DNA of 64,000 nucleotides. It comes from Bacillota bacterium (GTDB taxonomy: Bacteria; Bacillota; Desulfotomaculia; Desulfotomaculales; Desulfallaceae). Made by a program: the position numbers and the translations under genes. The notes below the pieces were generated by a model, which had not been told where the DNA came from, searched no databases, and saw only the letters and a list, made by a program, of their open reading frames with translations. Of this stretch, positions 28,389 through 36,854 are shown piece after piece. The stretch's first letter is position 1; the number at the start of each line of letters is the position of its first letter. The stretch lies in assembly GCA_023439185.1 (NCBI GenBank), contig JAEXOR010000004.1, positions 1 to 64,000 of the forward strand. Reading direction: 5' to 3'.

Positions 28389-29591
28389 TGGTAAATCTAC
28401 AGCCGGATTCAGGTTCCGCTGCTTGACGGCTTGCCGCTCAAAAAACAGGTACACTAGAAGCGCCAGCACAGAGGGAATTATTACAATCAGGTACATTAAC
28501 TCGTAGCCCAATAACTGGGCGACAAACCCCCATAAAACCGAGCCCAGCCCCAGGCCCAGATCCAGAAACAAAAAGTAGGTAGCAGTGGCGGCCCCACGCC
28601 GCTCCGGCGGCACGTGGGCAATGGAAAGCGCCTGGGTGGTGGGCTGGACCGCGCCAAAACCGATGCCATATATAAATCCGGCCAGGATGAACGCCGCGAG
28701 GCTATGCGCCGCGTAGATAATAAACAGGGTTAAAATACATAATATCAGACCGGGGATAATGACCACAGCATAGCCGCGCCGATCGGCGATACGGCCCAAA
28801 ACAGGGCGGGATACAGCGATGCTTACGGCATAAACAATGAAAAAAAGACCCACGCCGGTTACCTGGCGGTACTGGCCATATAAAGCCAGAAATGAGGTAA
28901 CGGCCGCATAGCCGAAAACAACAAAAAACATCACCATGGAAGGCTGCAGGGCTCTTTTTTCTATCAGTGTCTTAAAGGAAGTTGAGGCTGGGGCTATTAT
29001 GCCGGCAGTGCTTTGGTGCTTGATTAACAGCGCCAGCAAAAGGGCTGCTAATACAAATACGGCGCAGACATAAAACATGTGTTGGGAACTATAACGCTGC
29101 ATCACAAAAAGGCCCAGGGCCGGGCCGACCCCCATGGCCACGCTGAGAGACAAACCGTAATAACCCATTCCTTCAGCCAAACGCGGTTTGGGAATAATAT
29201 CGCCGGCCAGGGTGCCGGCCGCCGTGTTGCAATAGGCCCAGCCCAGGCCCTGCACGAAACGGGCCGGTAAAAGGACCAGCAGGGCGGGCGCCAGGTTAAA
29301 GGCCAGGGAACTTACAAAAAGGACAGCCGAACCGGACAGGAAAAAGCTTTTGCGTTTTTTACCGTTATCGATTTGTCGTCCGGCAAAGGGGCGGAACAAT
29401 ACCGCCGCCAGGAGGAATACTCCCATCGCCAGACCGGTTAAGGCGTCCTGGCCGGTGATTTCTTTAATATAGACGGGCAAAGTGGGTATCAGCATATAAA
29501 AACAGACATACACCGAGAAATTTGCCAGTATCAACAGCACGAAATTCCTTGTCCACAGGCGTTGTTTATTCTGCGTATGTAATTTCGACAA
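28374..29591 (-). CDS. MFS transporter
   Basis: A major facilitator superfamily carrier of about 405 residues with 12 hydrophobic helices. The helix 2-3 loop carries GRQIDNGKKRK, a variant of the GxxxDRxGRR motif, and a second form GRIADRRG lies in the second half. It resembles drug/sugar efflux carriers of the YfcJ/YhhS type; substrate unknown. TTG 29600 is in frame, but GAGGAG lies nine bases before TTG 29591, which is preferred. The end (GGQT and stop) is formed by a palindromic-repeat end, so the original C-terminus may have been altered. Confidence 0.85.
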   Translation of the reverse strand: MSKLHTQNKQRLWTRNFVLLILANFSVYVCFYMLIPTLPVYIKEITGQDALTGLAMGVFLLAAVLFRPFAGRQIDNGKKRKSFFLSGSAVLFVSSLAFNLAPALLVLLPARFVQGLGWAYCNTAAGTLAGDIIPKPRLAEGMGYYGLSLSVAMGVGPALGLFVMQRYSSQHMFYVCAVFVLAALLLALLIKHQSTAGIIAPASTSFKTLIEKRALQPSMVMFFVVFGYAAVTSFLALYGQYRQVTGVGLFFIVYAVSIAVSRPVLGRIADRRGYAVVIIPGLILCILTLFIIYAAHSLAAFILAGFIYGIGFGAVQPTTQALSIAHVPPERRGAATATYFLFLDLGLGLGSVLWGFVAQLLGYELMYLIVIIPSVLALLVYLFFERQAVKQRNLNPAVDLPGGQT

Positions 29592-29664
29592 ATATGTCAA
29601 CTCCTCAATAACAACTGTATCTAATATACTTTCTATTCAGATAATTGTCACCCCTTTTTTAAAA

Positions 29665-29733
29665 GGGGGTCAGGCCTGTTGTAACTATACTAACTTTAAA
29701 ATTCAAATACATGAATAAAAGAGTTAGTATAGG
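29665..29733. repeat. GGGGTCAG palindromic repeat, partial copy
   Basis: Starts GGGGGTCAGGCCTGTTGTAA and contains the inverted pair CTATACTAACT and AGTTAGTATAG around an A/T-rich centre with ATGAATAA. The right terminal arm is missing. A CCCCTTTT/AAAAGGGG hairpin directly precedes it. Confidence 0.65.
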
Positions 29734-29821
29734 GTAAAAGGCCATTCTTATTATAAAATCGATTAAAAAGATTGTGCGTCCATGCTTTAGTCTTCCCCTG
29801 GCCGGCTTAATTCTGTATACT

Positions 29822-29908
29822 GGGGTCAGGCCTGTGGCAACTATGCCAACTACAAAATCTAATGATATGAATAAGTGAGTTAGTATAGTTACGACAGGCC
29901 TAACCCCC
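29822..29908. repeat. GGGGTCAG palindromic repeat, complete copy
   Basis: About 30-base imperfect inverted arms: GGGGTCAGGCCTGTGGCAAC on the left, and on the right a complement that reads GGGGGTTAGGCCTGTCGTAA. The centre keeps ATGAATAAG. It ends seven bases before the preQ1 riboswitch. Confidence 0.75.
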
Positions 29909-29914
29909 ATAGAT

Positions 29915-29952
29915 TTGCCGGTCGCAGACACCCGGATTAACAAAACAAGGAG
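29915..29952 (+). promoter_or_regulatory. preQ1-I riboswitch (translational)
   Basis: The core TCGCAGACACCCGGATTAAC plus AAAACAAGGAGG lines up base for base with the Thermoanaerobacter tengcongensis preQ1-I aptamer: stem CCGG/CCGG (29918-29921 with 29932-29935), loop TCGCAG, the preQ1-pairing C at 29931, and the identical tail TTAACAAAACAAGG. The Shine-Dalgarno AAGGAGG is the pseudoknot partner, so ligand binding should block translation of the transporter gene that follows. Confidence 0.88.
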
Positions 29953-29961
29953 GAGAGCGTT

Positions 29962-30642
29962 TTGCGTTTATTCCCCATCATTATGGCGCTTTTTGTGACG
30001 GTATTGCTGGTTTCGAACACGGTGGCGGTAAAGATAACCCACATCGGCCCCTTTTATTTCGACGGGGCCACCATCCTTTTCCCCATTGCCTATATCTTCG
30101 GCGATATCCTGACCGAGGTCTACGGCTATAAGCGCAGCAGGATTGTTGTTTGGACCGGATTTGCGGCCTGTGTCATCATGTCGTTTATCTACTGGCTGGT
30201 TGGCATGCTGCCCTCCGCCGACGACTGGACCGGCCAGAGCTCGTACATGGCCATTTTGGGCCAAACTCCCAGGATAGTGGCCGCCAGCCTGGCCGCCTAC
30301 TGGTGCGGTGAATTCGTCAACGCTTTTATCCTGGCCAAGATGAAAATAGCCACCGGGGGACGCCATTTGTGGAGCAGGACCATTGGGTCCACCCTGGCGG
30401 GGCAGGGCGTGGACACGGTAATTTTCGTGCTCATCGCCTTTACCGGGGTGATACCGGGAAACCTGTTATTGTACATGATCATTTCCAACTACGTATTTAA
30501 GACGGCCTTTGAGATCCTGGCCACCCCCCTGACTTACGCGGCGGTGGGCTATGTAAAGAAAACGGAATCCATAGATACCTTCGACCGGGACACGGATTTC
30601 AACCCCTTCCGGGTTTCATTCAGGGACATTTCAGGGACATAG
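29962..30642 (+). CDS. yhhQ: queuosine precursor transporter (YhhQ/DUF165, VUT family)
   Basis: A 226-residue membrane protein with six or so helices that imports queuosine precursors such as preQ1 or queuine for tRNA modification. Family marks are NTVAVKITHIGPFYFDGATI, the IFGDILTEVYGYKRSR loop after it, and the paired acidic and basic residues in later helices. It starts with TTG, and AAGGAGG is set within the preQ1-I riboswitch just upstream, which independently supports the role. Length is typical for the family. It stands alone, followed by a bidirectional terminator. Confidence 0.93.
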   Translation: MRLFPIIMALFVTVLLVSNTVAVKITHIGPFYFDGATILFPIAYIFGDILTEVYGYKRSRIVVWTGFAACVIMSFIYWLVGMLPSADDWTGQSSYMAILGQTPRIVAASLAAYWCGEFVNAFILAKMKIATGGRHLWSRTIGSTLAGQGVDTVIFVLIAFTGVIPGNLLLYMIISNYVFKTAFEILATPLTYAAVGYVKKTESIDTFDRDTDFNPFRVSFRDISGT

Positions 30643-30665
30643 GTTAATCAACACCGGACAATGCA

Positions 30666-30710
30666 AAAACAGGGTTGCCTTACCCAAAAAGGTCAGGTTA
30701 ACCCTGTTTT
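30666..30710. terminator. bidirectional rho-independent terminator
   Basis: Arms AAAACAGGGTT and AACCCTGTTTT with a 23-base loop between the convergent transporter gene and the SagB-type gene; T-runs occur on both strands. Confidence 0.7.
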
Positions 30711-31455
30711 ATTCCCGGTCCTGCTTCTTTGTCCTGCCCACCGAAGCCATATACACGATGGTTTCGTCTTCCCCGTCGACACCCAAAAGTGTGTTTACCT
30801 CGTCGTCGTAAAAGGCCCCCACCACACAACACCCCAGGTCCAGCGCCGCTGCCGCCAGGTACACATTTTGCCCCATGTGGCCGATATCGGTGTAGATGTA
30901 ACGGATGCCCCGCTGGCCGTACTTCCAGAAGGTCCGGCCGGTCACCGCCGTCCAGAGGAAAACGGCGGCTGCGTGCTCCACGATGCGCTGCCCCAGCGCC
31001 GCTTCGGACATGGAAGGCCCGAAATCGCCTTCCCGCAACAAACACAGCCCGTGTTTGGGGACGCTGTAGTGGTAAATCCCGGGCTTAAAGCCCTCCGCCC
31101 GGTTGATTTGCACATAGGTCTCAATGGGATAGAGACCCCCGGCGGACGGCGCGGTTCGAAAATAGAAATCACCCCGGGCCGCCACCCGGTTGGCGCCCGC
31201 CGCCGCCCAAGCCAGCCGCCCCAGTTCCTCGGAGGTGAGCCCGGCCCCGGAAAAATTCCGGATCGACTTCCGCTCCCCAAGGGATTGCCATAGGGATTTG
31301 CCCCCGTCGGGAGGCGGGCCGGGCAGTACCGTGTACTCGCCCGCAAATTCTTTATAGCTTTCCGGCCGGTTTTCCCAATCCAATCTCCGGCCGGCCAGGT
31401 TGTCGCGGGAATATTTTGTGGACTGCTGGTAGATATGACCCAAATGTTTTTCCAC
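30709..31455 (-). CDS. SagB/ThcOx-type nitroreductase-family oxidoreductase
   Basis: A 248-residue FMN-dependent nitroreductase-fold protein of the SagB/ThcOx branch, known for oxidising azolines in peptide natural products, although many members act elsewhere. Marks are RKSIRNFSGAGLTSEELGRL near residue 63, APSAGGLYPIETY, and the GHMGQNVYLAAAALDLGCC helix. No YcaO or LanB-like partner is nearby. It starts at GTG 31455 behind AGGGGGG and lies 17 bases after livF, so it may be co-transcribed with the liv operon. Its reaction here is unknown. Confidence 0.85.
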   Translation of the reverse strand: MEKHLGHIYQQSTKYSRDNLAGRRLDWENRPESYKEFAGEYTVLPGPPPDGGKSLWQSLGERKSIRNFSGAGLTSEELGRLAWAAAGANRVAARGDFYFRTAPSAGGLYPIETYVQINRAEGFKPGIYHYSVPKHGLCLLREGDFGPSMSEAALGQRIVEHAAAVFLWTAVTGRTFWKYGQRGIRYIYTDIGHMGQNVYLAAAALDLGCCVVGAFYDDEVNTLLGVDGEDETIVYMASVGRTKKQDRE

Positions 31456-31471
31456 GCTATCCCCCCTAACT

Positions 31472-32209
31472 TTACACCGGTATCGCCGCCTGCACCCGGG
31501 CGCGCCCCAGATAGGCCTGCTGCACCTTGGCGTCGGTCATCAGCTCATCCGAACTGCCGCTGACGGTAATGGAGCCCCTTTCCATAACCAGCGCCCTGTC
31601 CGCTACTTTCAAAGCCGCCCTGGTGTTTTGCTCCACCAGGATAATGGTTACGCCGGTGCTTTTCAACTGCACCAGAATAGACATAATCTCGCGCACCACC
31701 AGCGGAGCCAGGCCCACTGACGGTTCATCCAGGAGCAGCAGTTTTGGACGGGCCATCAGCGCCCTGCCGATGGCCAGCATCTGCTGCAGGCCGCCGCTTA
31801 ACGTTCCCGCCATTTCATTTTCCCGGCCTTTAAGCGCCGGGAAAAGCTCCAGCACTTCCCGGACATCACCGGCAATGGTCGCTTTATCACTGCGGTAACG
31901 GTGATAGGCGCCCAGCACCAGGTTATCCAGCACGCTCAGTGAGCTGAAGATTTCCCTTCGCTCCGGCACCAAACTGATGCCCTGGCGTACCATCTTCTCC
32001 GGCGTGCATCCGGTAATTAATTTTTCTTTTAACAGTATATCCCCTTTAGTCGGTTTGTTCAAACCCGCTAGCGTGCCAAGCAGGCTGCTCTTGCCGGCCC
32101 CGTTGGCGCCGAGAATGGCCAGCAATTCACCTTCACGCACATGCAGCGACAATCCCCGGACCGCCTGCACATAGCCGTGATAAACATCCAGCCCTTTTAT
32201 TTTAAGCAA
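31472..32209 (-). CDS. livF: branched-chain amino-acid ABC transporter ATPase LivF
   Basis: One of two ATPases of the high-affinity branched-chain amino-acid importer, 245 residues. Walker A GANGAGKS (34-41), LSGGLQQ signature, Walker B LLLLDEPSVGLAP, and VEQNTRAAL, the typical LivF switch region. It overlaps the livG end by eight bases. Works with LivG under the LivHM channel. Confidence 0.95.
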   Translation of the reverse strand: MLKIKGLDVYHGYVQAVRGLSLHVREGELLAILGANGAGKSSLLGTLAGLNKPTKGDILLKEKLITGCTPEKMVRQGISLVPERREIFSSLSVLDNLVLGAYHRYRSDKATIAGDVREVLELFPALKGRENEMAGTLSGGLQQMLAIGRALMARPKLLLLDEPSVGLAPLVVREIMSILVQLKSTGVTIILVEQNTRAALKVADRALVMERGSITVSGSSDELMTDAKVQQAYLGRARVQAAIPV

Positions 32210-32984
32210 TTTGGTCTTCCTCCCCCAGGTAAGCCCTGATTACTTCCGGATCGGCCTGAATCTCCGCCGGCGTGCCTGTTGATATTTCCTGGCCGAAGTT
32301 TAAAACTAAAATCCGGTCGGCCACTTCCATGACCGTTTCCATGTCGTGTTCCACCAGCACCATGGTCAAACCATTCGCTGGGGTTTCCGCTTTCTTCAGT
32401 TTTTTGAGAAAAACCGCCAGGTCTTTAGTTTCGGCGCTGTTTAAACCCGCGGCGGGTTCGTCCAGCAGCACCAGCCGCGGCCCGGAGGCCAGGGCCCTGG
32501 CTATTTCCAGCAGCCTTTGCTGACCGAAGGGCAACGCCGCGGCAGGCAGGTCGGCGGCGCCGTCCAAACCGACCTCAGCCAGCAGCGCCAGCGCCTGCTC
32601 GCGGATCAGTTTGTCTTCCCTGTTAATGCCGGGCAGGCGAAACATCGACCTGACAAAACCGGCGCCGCCCTTTAAATAGGCGCCGGTCATTACATTTTCC
32701 AGCACCGTCATGTCACCGAACAGCTGCAGGTTTTGAAAGGTCCTGGTGATCCCCGCCGCCGCCACCTGGTAGGGTTTTAGCCCGTTCAGGGGTTTACCCA
32801 GAAAGCTGATAGAGCCGCTGTCGGGCTGCAGCATACCGGTAATCATGTTAAACACCGTTGTTTTGCCGGCGCCGTTGGGGCCGATTAAGGCAAATATGGT
32901 GCCTTCGGGCACTGCAAACCCGACGTCTCTCACCGCGGCAACCCCGCCGAAATGTTTTGTAAGCCCCTGCACTTCCAGAAGCAT
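32202..32984 (-). CDS. livG: branched-chain amino-acid ABC transporter ATPase LivG
   Basis: The second ATPase of the Liv importer, 260 residues. Walker A GPNGAGKT (35-42), the ITRTFQNLQLF Q-loop stretch typical of LivG, FGQQRLLEIARAL in place of a standard LSGGQ, and Walker B VLLDEPAAGLN. AAGGGGG precedes the ATG. It is separated from livM by 140 bases that hold a tandem repeat, the only wide gap inside the operon. Confidence 0.95.
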   Translation of the reverse strand: MLLEVQGLTKHFGGVAAVRDVGFAVPEGTIFALIGPNGAGKTTVFNMITGMLQPDSGSISFLGKPLNGLKPYQVAAAGITRTFQNLQLFGDMTVLENVMTGAYLKGGAGFVRSMFRLPGINREDKLIREQALALLAEVGLDGAADLPAAALPFGQQRLLEIARALASGPRLVLLDEPAAGLNSAETKDLAVFLKKLKKAETPANGLTMVLVEHDMETVMEVADRILVLNFGQEISTGTPAEIQADPEVIRAYLGEEDQIA

Positions 32985-33000
32985 ACCGGAAAACCCCCTT

Positions 33001-33123
33001 CGTTGGGGACATTCCTGTCCCTAAAAAACTACCCGGACTTCAGCAGGTGTGTCCCCTATCATACGTTGGGGACATTCCTGTCCCCAGAAAACTACCCGGA
33101 CTTCAGCAGGTGTGTCCCCTATC
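33001..33123. repeat. tandem pair of 60-bp GGGGACA...TGTCCCC repeats in the liv operon
   Basis: Copies at 33001-33060 and 33064-33123, two mismatches apart. Each runs from CGTTGGGGACATTCCTGTCC to GTGTGTCCCCTATC, so each unit has GGGGACA/TGTCCCC inverted ends. These resemble REP elements of IS200-like (RAYT) systems. They lie between livG and livM and could cause partial termination or mRNA processing. Confidence 0.8.
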
Positions 33124-33124
33124 C

Positions 33125-34093
33125 TTATCCCGGCTTACCTGCCGGTGATTTCAAACCCTTGCCCAGCGACCCCAGGCCTTCGGGACGGAAGATCATCAAC
33201 AGCACCAAGATCAGTCCGAAAAAGATAATCTCATACTCGCCGCCGGCACCTGGTATGGCCAGCGGAATGGCCCAGCGCAGCAGTTCACCCAGCAGCACCA
33301 CCAGCGCCGCTCCCAGCAGGGGGCCCAGAAAGGTGCCCAGCCCGCCCACCACCGCCATCAGCACGAATTGCACCGCGTTATGGAAACCGAAGGGCGAGGG
33401 ACTGACAAAGGTAACGTAAAAGGCGTACAGACCGCCGGCCAGCCCCGCAAGCAGAGCGCTGAATATAAAGGCCTTTAGTTTCAGCAAACTGGTGTCGATC
33501 CCGGCGGTTTCAGCGGCGTGCTCACTTTCCCTGATGGCGCGGAGCGCCCGGCCCACCCGGGAGCGGATTAAATTGTTAATCCCCACCAACAGCAGCAGGA
33601 CCATGGCCCAGACCAGGTAAAAAAACTTGACATCACTGTCAAAACTAAAATCCCCGACGGAAAGGTAAGGGATTCCCCCAATCCCCGACGGGCCCCCGGT
33701 AAGTTCCCTGGCCTCGTTGAACAGGGTATGGATCAAAATACCGAAACCCATGGTACCCAGGGCCAGGTACAGTTCACGCAGCTTGAGCGTCGGCCGCCCG
33801 ATGATAGCGGCAATGATCCCGGGCACAACAATTGCGGCCAGCAGCGCCAGAACCGGGGGACAATCATAGCGGGTGGTTAAAATGGCCGCCGTGTAGCTCC
33901 CCAGGCCGAAAAAACCGGCGTGGCCGAAGGACACCTGGCCGGCGTAACCCATTAAAATACCCAGGCCCTGCACGATGATAGCGTACAGGCCGATGACGAT
34001 TAAGATGCTGAACAGGTAATTATTATCAAGCACAAAGGGCAGGGCGAGAAAAAGCAGGATCGCCGCCGGCCAGATCAGTGATTTACTCCGCAT
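33125..34093 (-). CDS. livM: branched-chain amino-acid ABC transporter permease LivM
   Basis: A channel subunit of about 322 residues with eight to ten hydrophobic helices. It carries GYAGQVSFGHAGFFGLGSY and RAIRESEHAAETAGID, the latter matching the EAA-like loop that docks with LivF/LivG. GTG 34102 is in frame but lies within the ribosome site; ATG 34093 has AGAGGTG six bases upstream. Partner of LivH. Confidence 0.94.
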   Translation of the reverse strand: MRSKSLIWPAAILLFLALPFVLDNNYLFSILIVIGLYAIIVQGLGILMGYAGQVSFGHAGFFGLGSYTAAILTTRYDCPPVLALLAAIVVPGIIAAIIGRPTLKLRELYLALGTMGFGILIHTLFNEARELTGGPSGIGGIPYLSVGDFSFDSDVKFFYLVWAMVLLLLVGINNLIRSRVGRALRAIRESEHAAETAGIDTSLLKLKAFIFSALLAGLAGGLYAFYVTFVSPSPFGFHNAVQFVLMAVVGGLGTFLGPLLGAALVVLLGELLRWAIPLAIPGAGGEYEIIFFGLILVLLMIFRPEGLGSLGKGLKSPAGKPG

Positions 34094-34136
34094 TAAAAAC
34101 ACCTCTGTTTAAAGACAACGTATTTTACCGCCTGAA

Positions 34137-35012
34137 TTAGATCTTACGTTCACCTAGCAGCCCGAAAATACCCTGGGGTTTAACCATCAGCACCAGCAAA
34201 AGAATGATGATGGCCAAACCGTCCTTCAGCCCGGAGGAAATCAGGCCGGCGCTGTAGGACTCCAAAACGCCCAACAGCAGTCCGCCCAGCACAGCGCCGC
34301 CAACATTGTTCAGCCCGCCGATCACCGCGGCCACAAAACCTTTAATCCCCAGCATGAATCCCATATCATAGGTCGACATGGTCACCGGGGCGATAAAGAT
34401 CCCCGCTGCCGCGCCCAGCGCTCCGCTGCCCACGAAGGCCCAAAAGGATACGGTATTGGGATTGATGCCCACCAGCCGGGCCGCGGTGCGGTTAATCACG
34501 GAGGCCTTCACGGCTTTGCCGGTGTAAGTCAGCCCCAAAAAGGCGTACAGCACAACCAGGGTTACGAGGGCCAGACCCAGGATCCACAGGCTCTGCGGAT
34601 TCAGGACCGCCCCCCCGACCAATATTGATCCGCCTTGGGAAAACGCGGGCAGTGAATACGTGTCCGTGCCCCAAATTAACAATGCCAGACCGCGCAGGGA
34701 TATGGACAGGCCAATGGTGATAATGATCAGGGTCAGCGCCGATGCCCGCCGGGCCGGATGGATCGCGGCCCGCTCCAAACACCCTCCCATTACGGCCACC
34801 AGGATAATTGCCAGCACAAAGGCGGCAAGCATTGGGATGCCGGCCGCGTACAGGCTGATCGCCAGCAGCGCCCCGATGGCTGTGAACTCCCCCTGGGCAA
34901 GATTCAAAATCCCGGTAATATTAAAGGTGGTAACTAGGGCCAGGGCAATTAAAGCGTAAATGCTGCCCAGGGTAAGGCCCGTAATAAGAAGCTGAATGAG
35001 CTGATCCGACAT
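34137..35012 (-). CDS. livH: branched-chain amino-acid ABC transporter permease LivH
   Basis: The other channel subunit, 291 residues with about eight helices. It carries the family stretch GLTLGSIYALIALALVTTF and a GILNLAQGEF loop. AGAGGTG eight bases before ATG. It follows livK by 15 bases, so the two are co-transcribed. Confidence 0.95.
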   Translation of the reverse strand: MSDQLIQLLITGLTLGSIYALIALALVTTFNITGILNLAQGEFTAIGALLAISLYAAGIPMLAAFVLAIILVAVMGGCLERAAIHPARRASALTLIIITIGLSISLRGLALLIWGTDTYSLPAFSQGGSILVGGAVLNPQSLWILGLALVTLVVLYAFLGLTYTGKAVKASVINRTAARLVGINPNTVSFWAFVGSGALGAAAGIFIAPVTMSTYDMGFMLGIKGFVAAVIGGLNNVGGAVLGGLLLGVLESYSAGLISSGLKDGLAIIILLLVLMVKPQGIFGLLGERKI

Positions 35013-35027
35013 GTCATAAACACCTCT

Positions 35028-36227
35028 TTACTCCATAAGTTTCCACTGACCGTCCTCGATCTTGACCAGCACCATGGAATCTACACCCAGGCCGTTGTGG
35101 TCCCCGGGCGAAATGTTAAATACGCCGGAAACGCCTACGAATCCGGCAGTGCTATTCTCCAGGGCGTCGCGAATGGCGGCCCGGTCCGGACCGGCTGTTT
35201 CAATGGCGCTGACCACCAGGTTGAAAGCGTCCCAAGCGTACCCGCCGAAGGAATTGGGCAGCGCGTTGTATTTGGCCTGGTAATCCGCGATATATGTTTC
35301 CAGCACATCTTTCTGCGGATCATCGTCGGGGATTTGGGAAACCACGGCCAGTTTGCCGATAGGCAAAATAACCCCGTCCGCCGTGCCCTGGGCCAGATCG
35401 ATAAAGTTCTGGTTACCCACGCCGTGGCTGTGGATCAGCGGCACGGACAGGTTAAGATCCCGGAAATTCTTGGTGATAATCGACGCGGAGGGAGGAATGG
35501 CCCACACAATGGCGGCCTGCGCCCCGCCGGCCTTAACCTTGGTGAGCTGCGGCGTCATGTCTTTGTCACTGGCTTCAAATTTCTCTTCCGTCACGATTTC
35601 AATACCGTTTTCCTTCGCCGCCGCGGAAAAAGCGATTCTGCCCCCGTCCCCATAGGCGTTGTTCATATACAGAAATGCTACTTTGGTAATACTCTGAGCC
35701 TTAAGCAGGGTGATGATATTTTCAATGGTGACAATGTCGCTCTGGGCGGTTTTAAACACCCACTGCCGTTCTCCCGCGGGCTCAACGATGGTGCTGGCCG
35801 CCGCCATGGAAACCATGGGCACCTGTTCCTTTTGGACCGTATCGATCATGGCCATGGACGGGCCGCTGGAAGCACACCCCAGGACAGCCAGTACGTCCTT
35901 CTCAATTAACTTCTTCAGCGCCAGCACTGTTTCAGTCTCATCGCTTTTATTGTCCAGGATGGTCAATTCCACCGGGTGGCCGTCAATGCCGCCGTTTTGG
36001 TTCAGTTTTTCCACCAGCATCAGGAGGGTGTCCCGTTCGGGCACCCCCAGGGAGGAGGAATTGCCGCTGACTTCAAGCACCGCGCCTAATCGATAAGGTT
36101 CCGCCCCCTGTTCCGTGCTCCCGGCGCTGTCCTGTCCCCCGGAACCGCACCCGCTCAACAGCACGCCCGCAGCCAGCAACAATGCCAATAATAATACCAA
36201 ATTGATTCTCTTTACCGGTTTACGCAT
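35028..36227 (-). CDS. livK: branched-chain amino-acid substrate-binding lipoprotein LivK
   Basis: The solute-binding protein of the Liv importer, 399 residues. A lipoprotein signal ends in LLSGC (Cys27), so it is tethered to the outer face of the membrane. The body has the periplasmic-binding type I fold with YRLGAVLEVSGNSSSLG at the ligand site and the SGPSMAMID segment. GGGGAGG precedes ATG. First gene of the liv operon, directly behind the tandem T-box leader. Confidence 0.94.
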   Translation of the reverse strand: MRKPVKRINLVLLLALLLAAGVLLSGCGSGGQDSAGSTEQGAEPYRLGAVLEVSGNSSSLGVPERDTLLMLVEKLNQNGGIDGHPVELTILDNKSDETETVLALKKLIEKDVLAVLGCASSGPSMAMIDTVQKEQVPMVSMAAASTIVEPAGERQWVFKTAQSDIVTIENIITLLKAQSITKVAFLYMNNAYGDGGRIAFSAAAKENGIEIVTEEKFEASDKDMTPQLTKVKAGGAQAAIVWAIPPSASIITKNFRDLNLSVPLIHSHGVGNQNFIDLAQGTADGVILPIGKLAVVSQIPDDDPQKDVLETYIADYQAKYNALPNSFGGYAWDAFNLVVSAIETAGPDRAAIRDALENSTAGFVGVSGVFNISPGDHNGLGVDSMVLVKIEDGQWKLME

Positions 36228-36314
36228 TTAATAATCCTCCCCACGATTTACTTTGCATGTTAATATCTTACGCAGGCACTTAAGCGAAACTTATGTCCAT
36301 CACCCCCGGGTTGA

Positions 36315-36745
36315 CACAATAAAAAGCCACAGCTTCCGTGGGGACGAAAGCTGTGGCCTTCCGCGGTACCACCCCGTTTGGTTTCATAAAGAACCCACTT
36401 CTCCCAGGGTACTGGAACACCACCGGATCTGCCTGTGGGCAAGGGTCCCGGAAAACAAAAAACTTTTCATCCTCTAGGGACGAAAAGTTATTCTCGCGGT
36501 ACCACCCTTGTTGGCCAAAAGGCCCACTCTCAGGCAGGGTATGGGAAATGCTCCTAATACCCCCTTCCTTTTAACGGTGGAAGTTTCCGTCCGGACCTAC
36601 TTTCCAGCTTGTTTCAGCCCGGCAGTTCGAGGGAGAACTTCAACGGTTCATGCTTTGGAAGCGCTTTCAGTCGCGACGCTTCCTCCCTGAAAAGCTGTGT
36701 GCCGCCTACTTTTCCCTTTCATCACCTTATATCCGATTCACTTGC
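36315..36745 (-). promoter_or_regulatory. tandem T-box leader of the liv operon
   Basis: On the minus strand a full T-box (stem I with AGTAGG, hairpin GGAAGCG/CGCTTCC, then GAACTGCC) leads to the T-box GGGTGGTACCGCGAG (36494-36508) and a terminator (ACTTTTCGTCC ... GATGAAAAGTTTTTT, 36453-36489). A second T-box GGGGTGGTACCGCGG (36361-36375) and terminator (36319-36357) follow, without a second stem I. The codon in the specifier position reads CTG (Leu) after GAA; a one-base shift would give TGC (Cys). Uncharged tRNA should prevent termination and turn on livKHMGF. Confidence 0.85.
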
Positions 36746-36750
36746 TGCTT

Positions 36751-36791
36751 ATTGTACCATCTGAACAATTATCCGGTCAAGCAGAATTGTT
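36751..36791 (-). promoter_or_regulatory. liv operon promoter, copy A of a 41-bp direct repeat
   Basis: Minus strand: TTGACC, 18 bases, then TACAAT with an extended TGG before it. It points into the T-box leader. The 41 bp recur at 37636-37676 with three differences. Confidence 0.75.
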
Positions 36792-36854
36792 GGCCGACGC
36801 TTATTTGTTAAAGGTTTGAGTATATTCTTATGGTGCGAAAGTTGAGTATTTAAT

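Noticed and set aside
29659..29943. 94-codon minus-strand frame
   Set aside because: It spans two palindromic repeats and the riboswitch, and has no ribosome site.
30661..31293. Plus-strand frame of 210 codons
   Set aside because: Antisense to the SagB-type gene, whose family motifs are clear.
33001..33123. Tandem repeat considered as a CRISPR array
   Set aside because: Only two units, no unique spacers of regular length, and no cas genes.
36253..36690. Small frames on both strands over the T-box leader
   Set aside because: The region is a structured RNA leader with T-box sequences and terminators; the frames have no ribosome sites.
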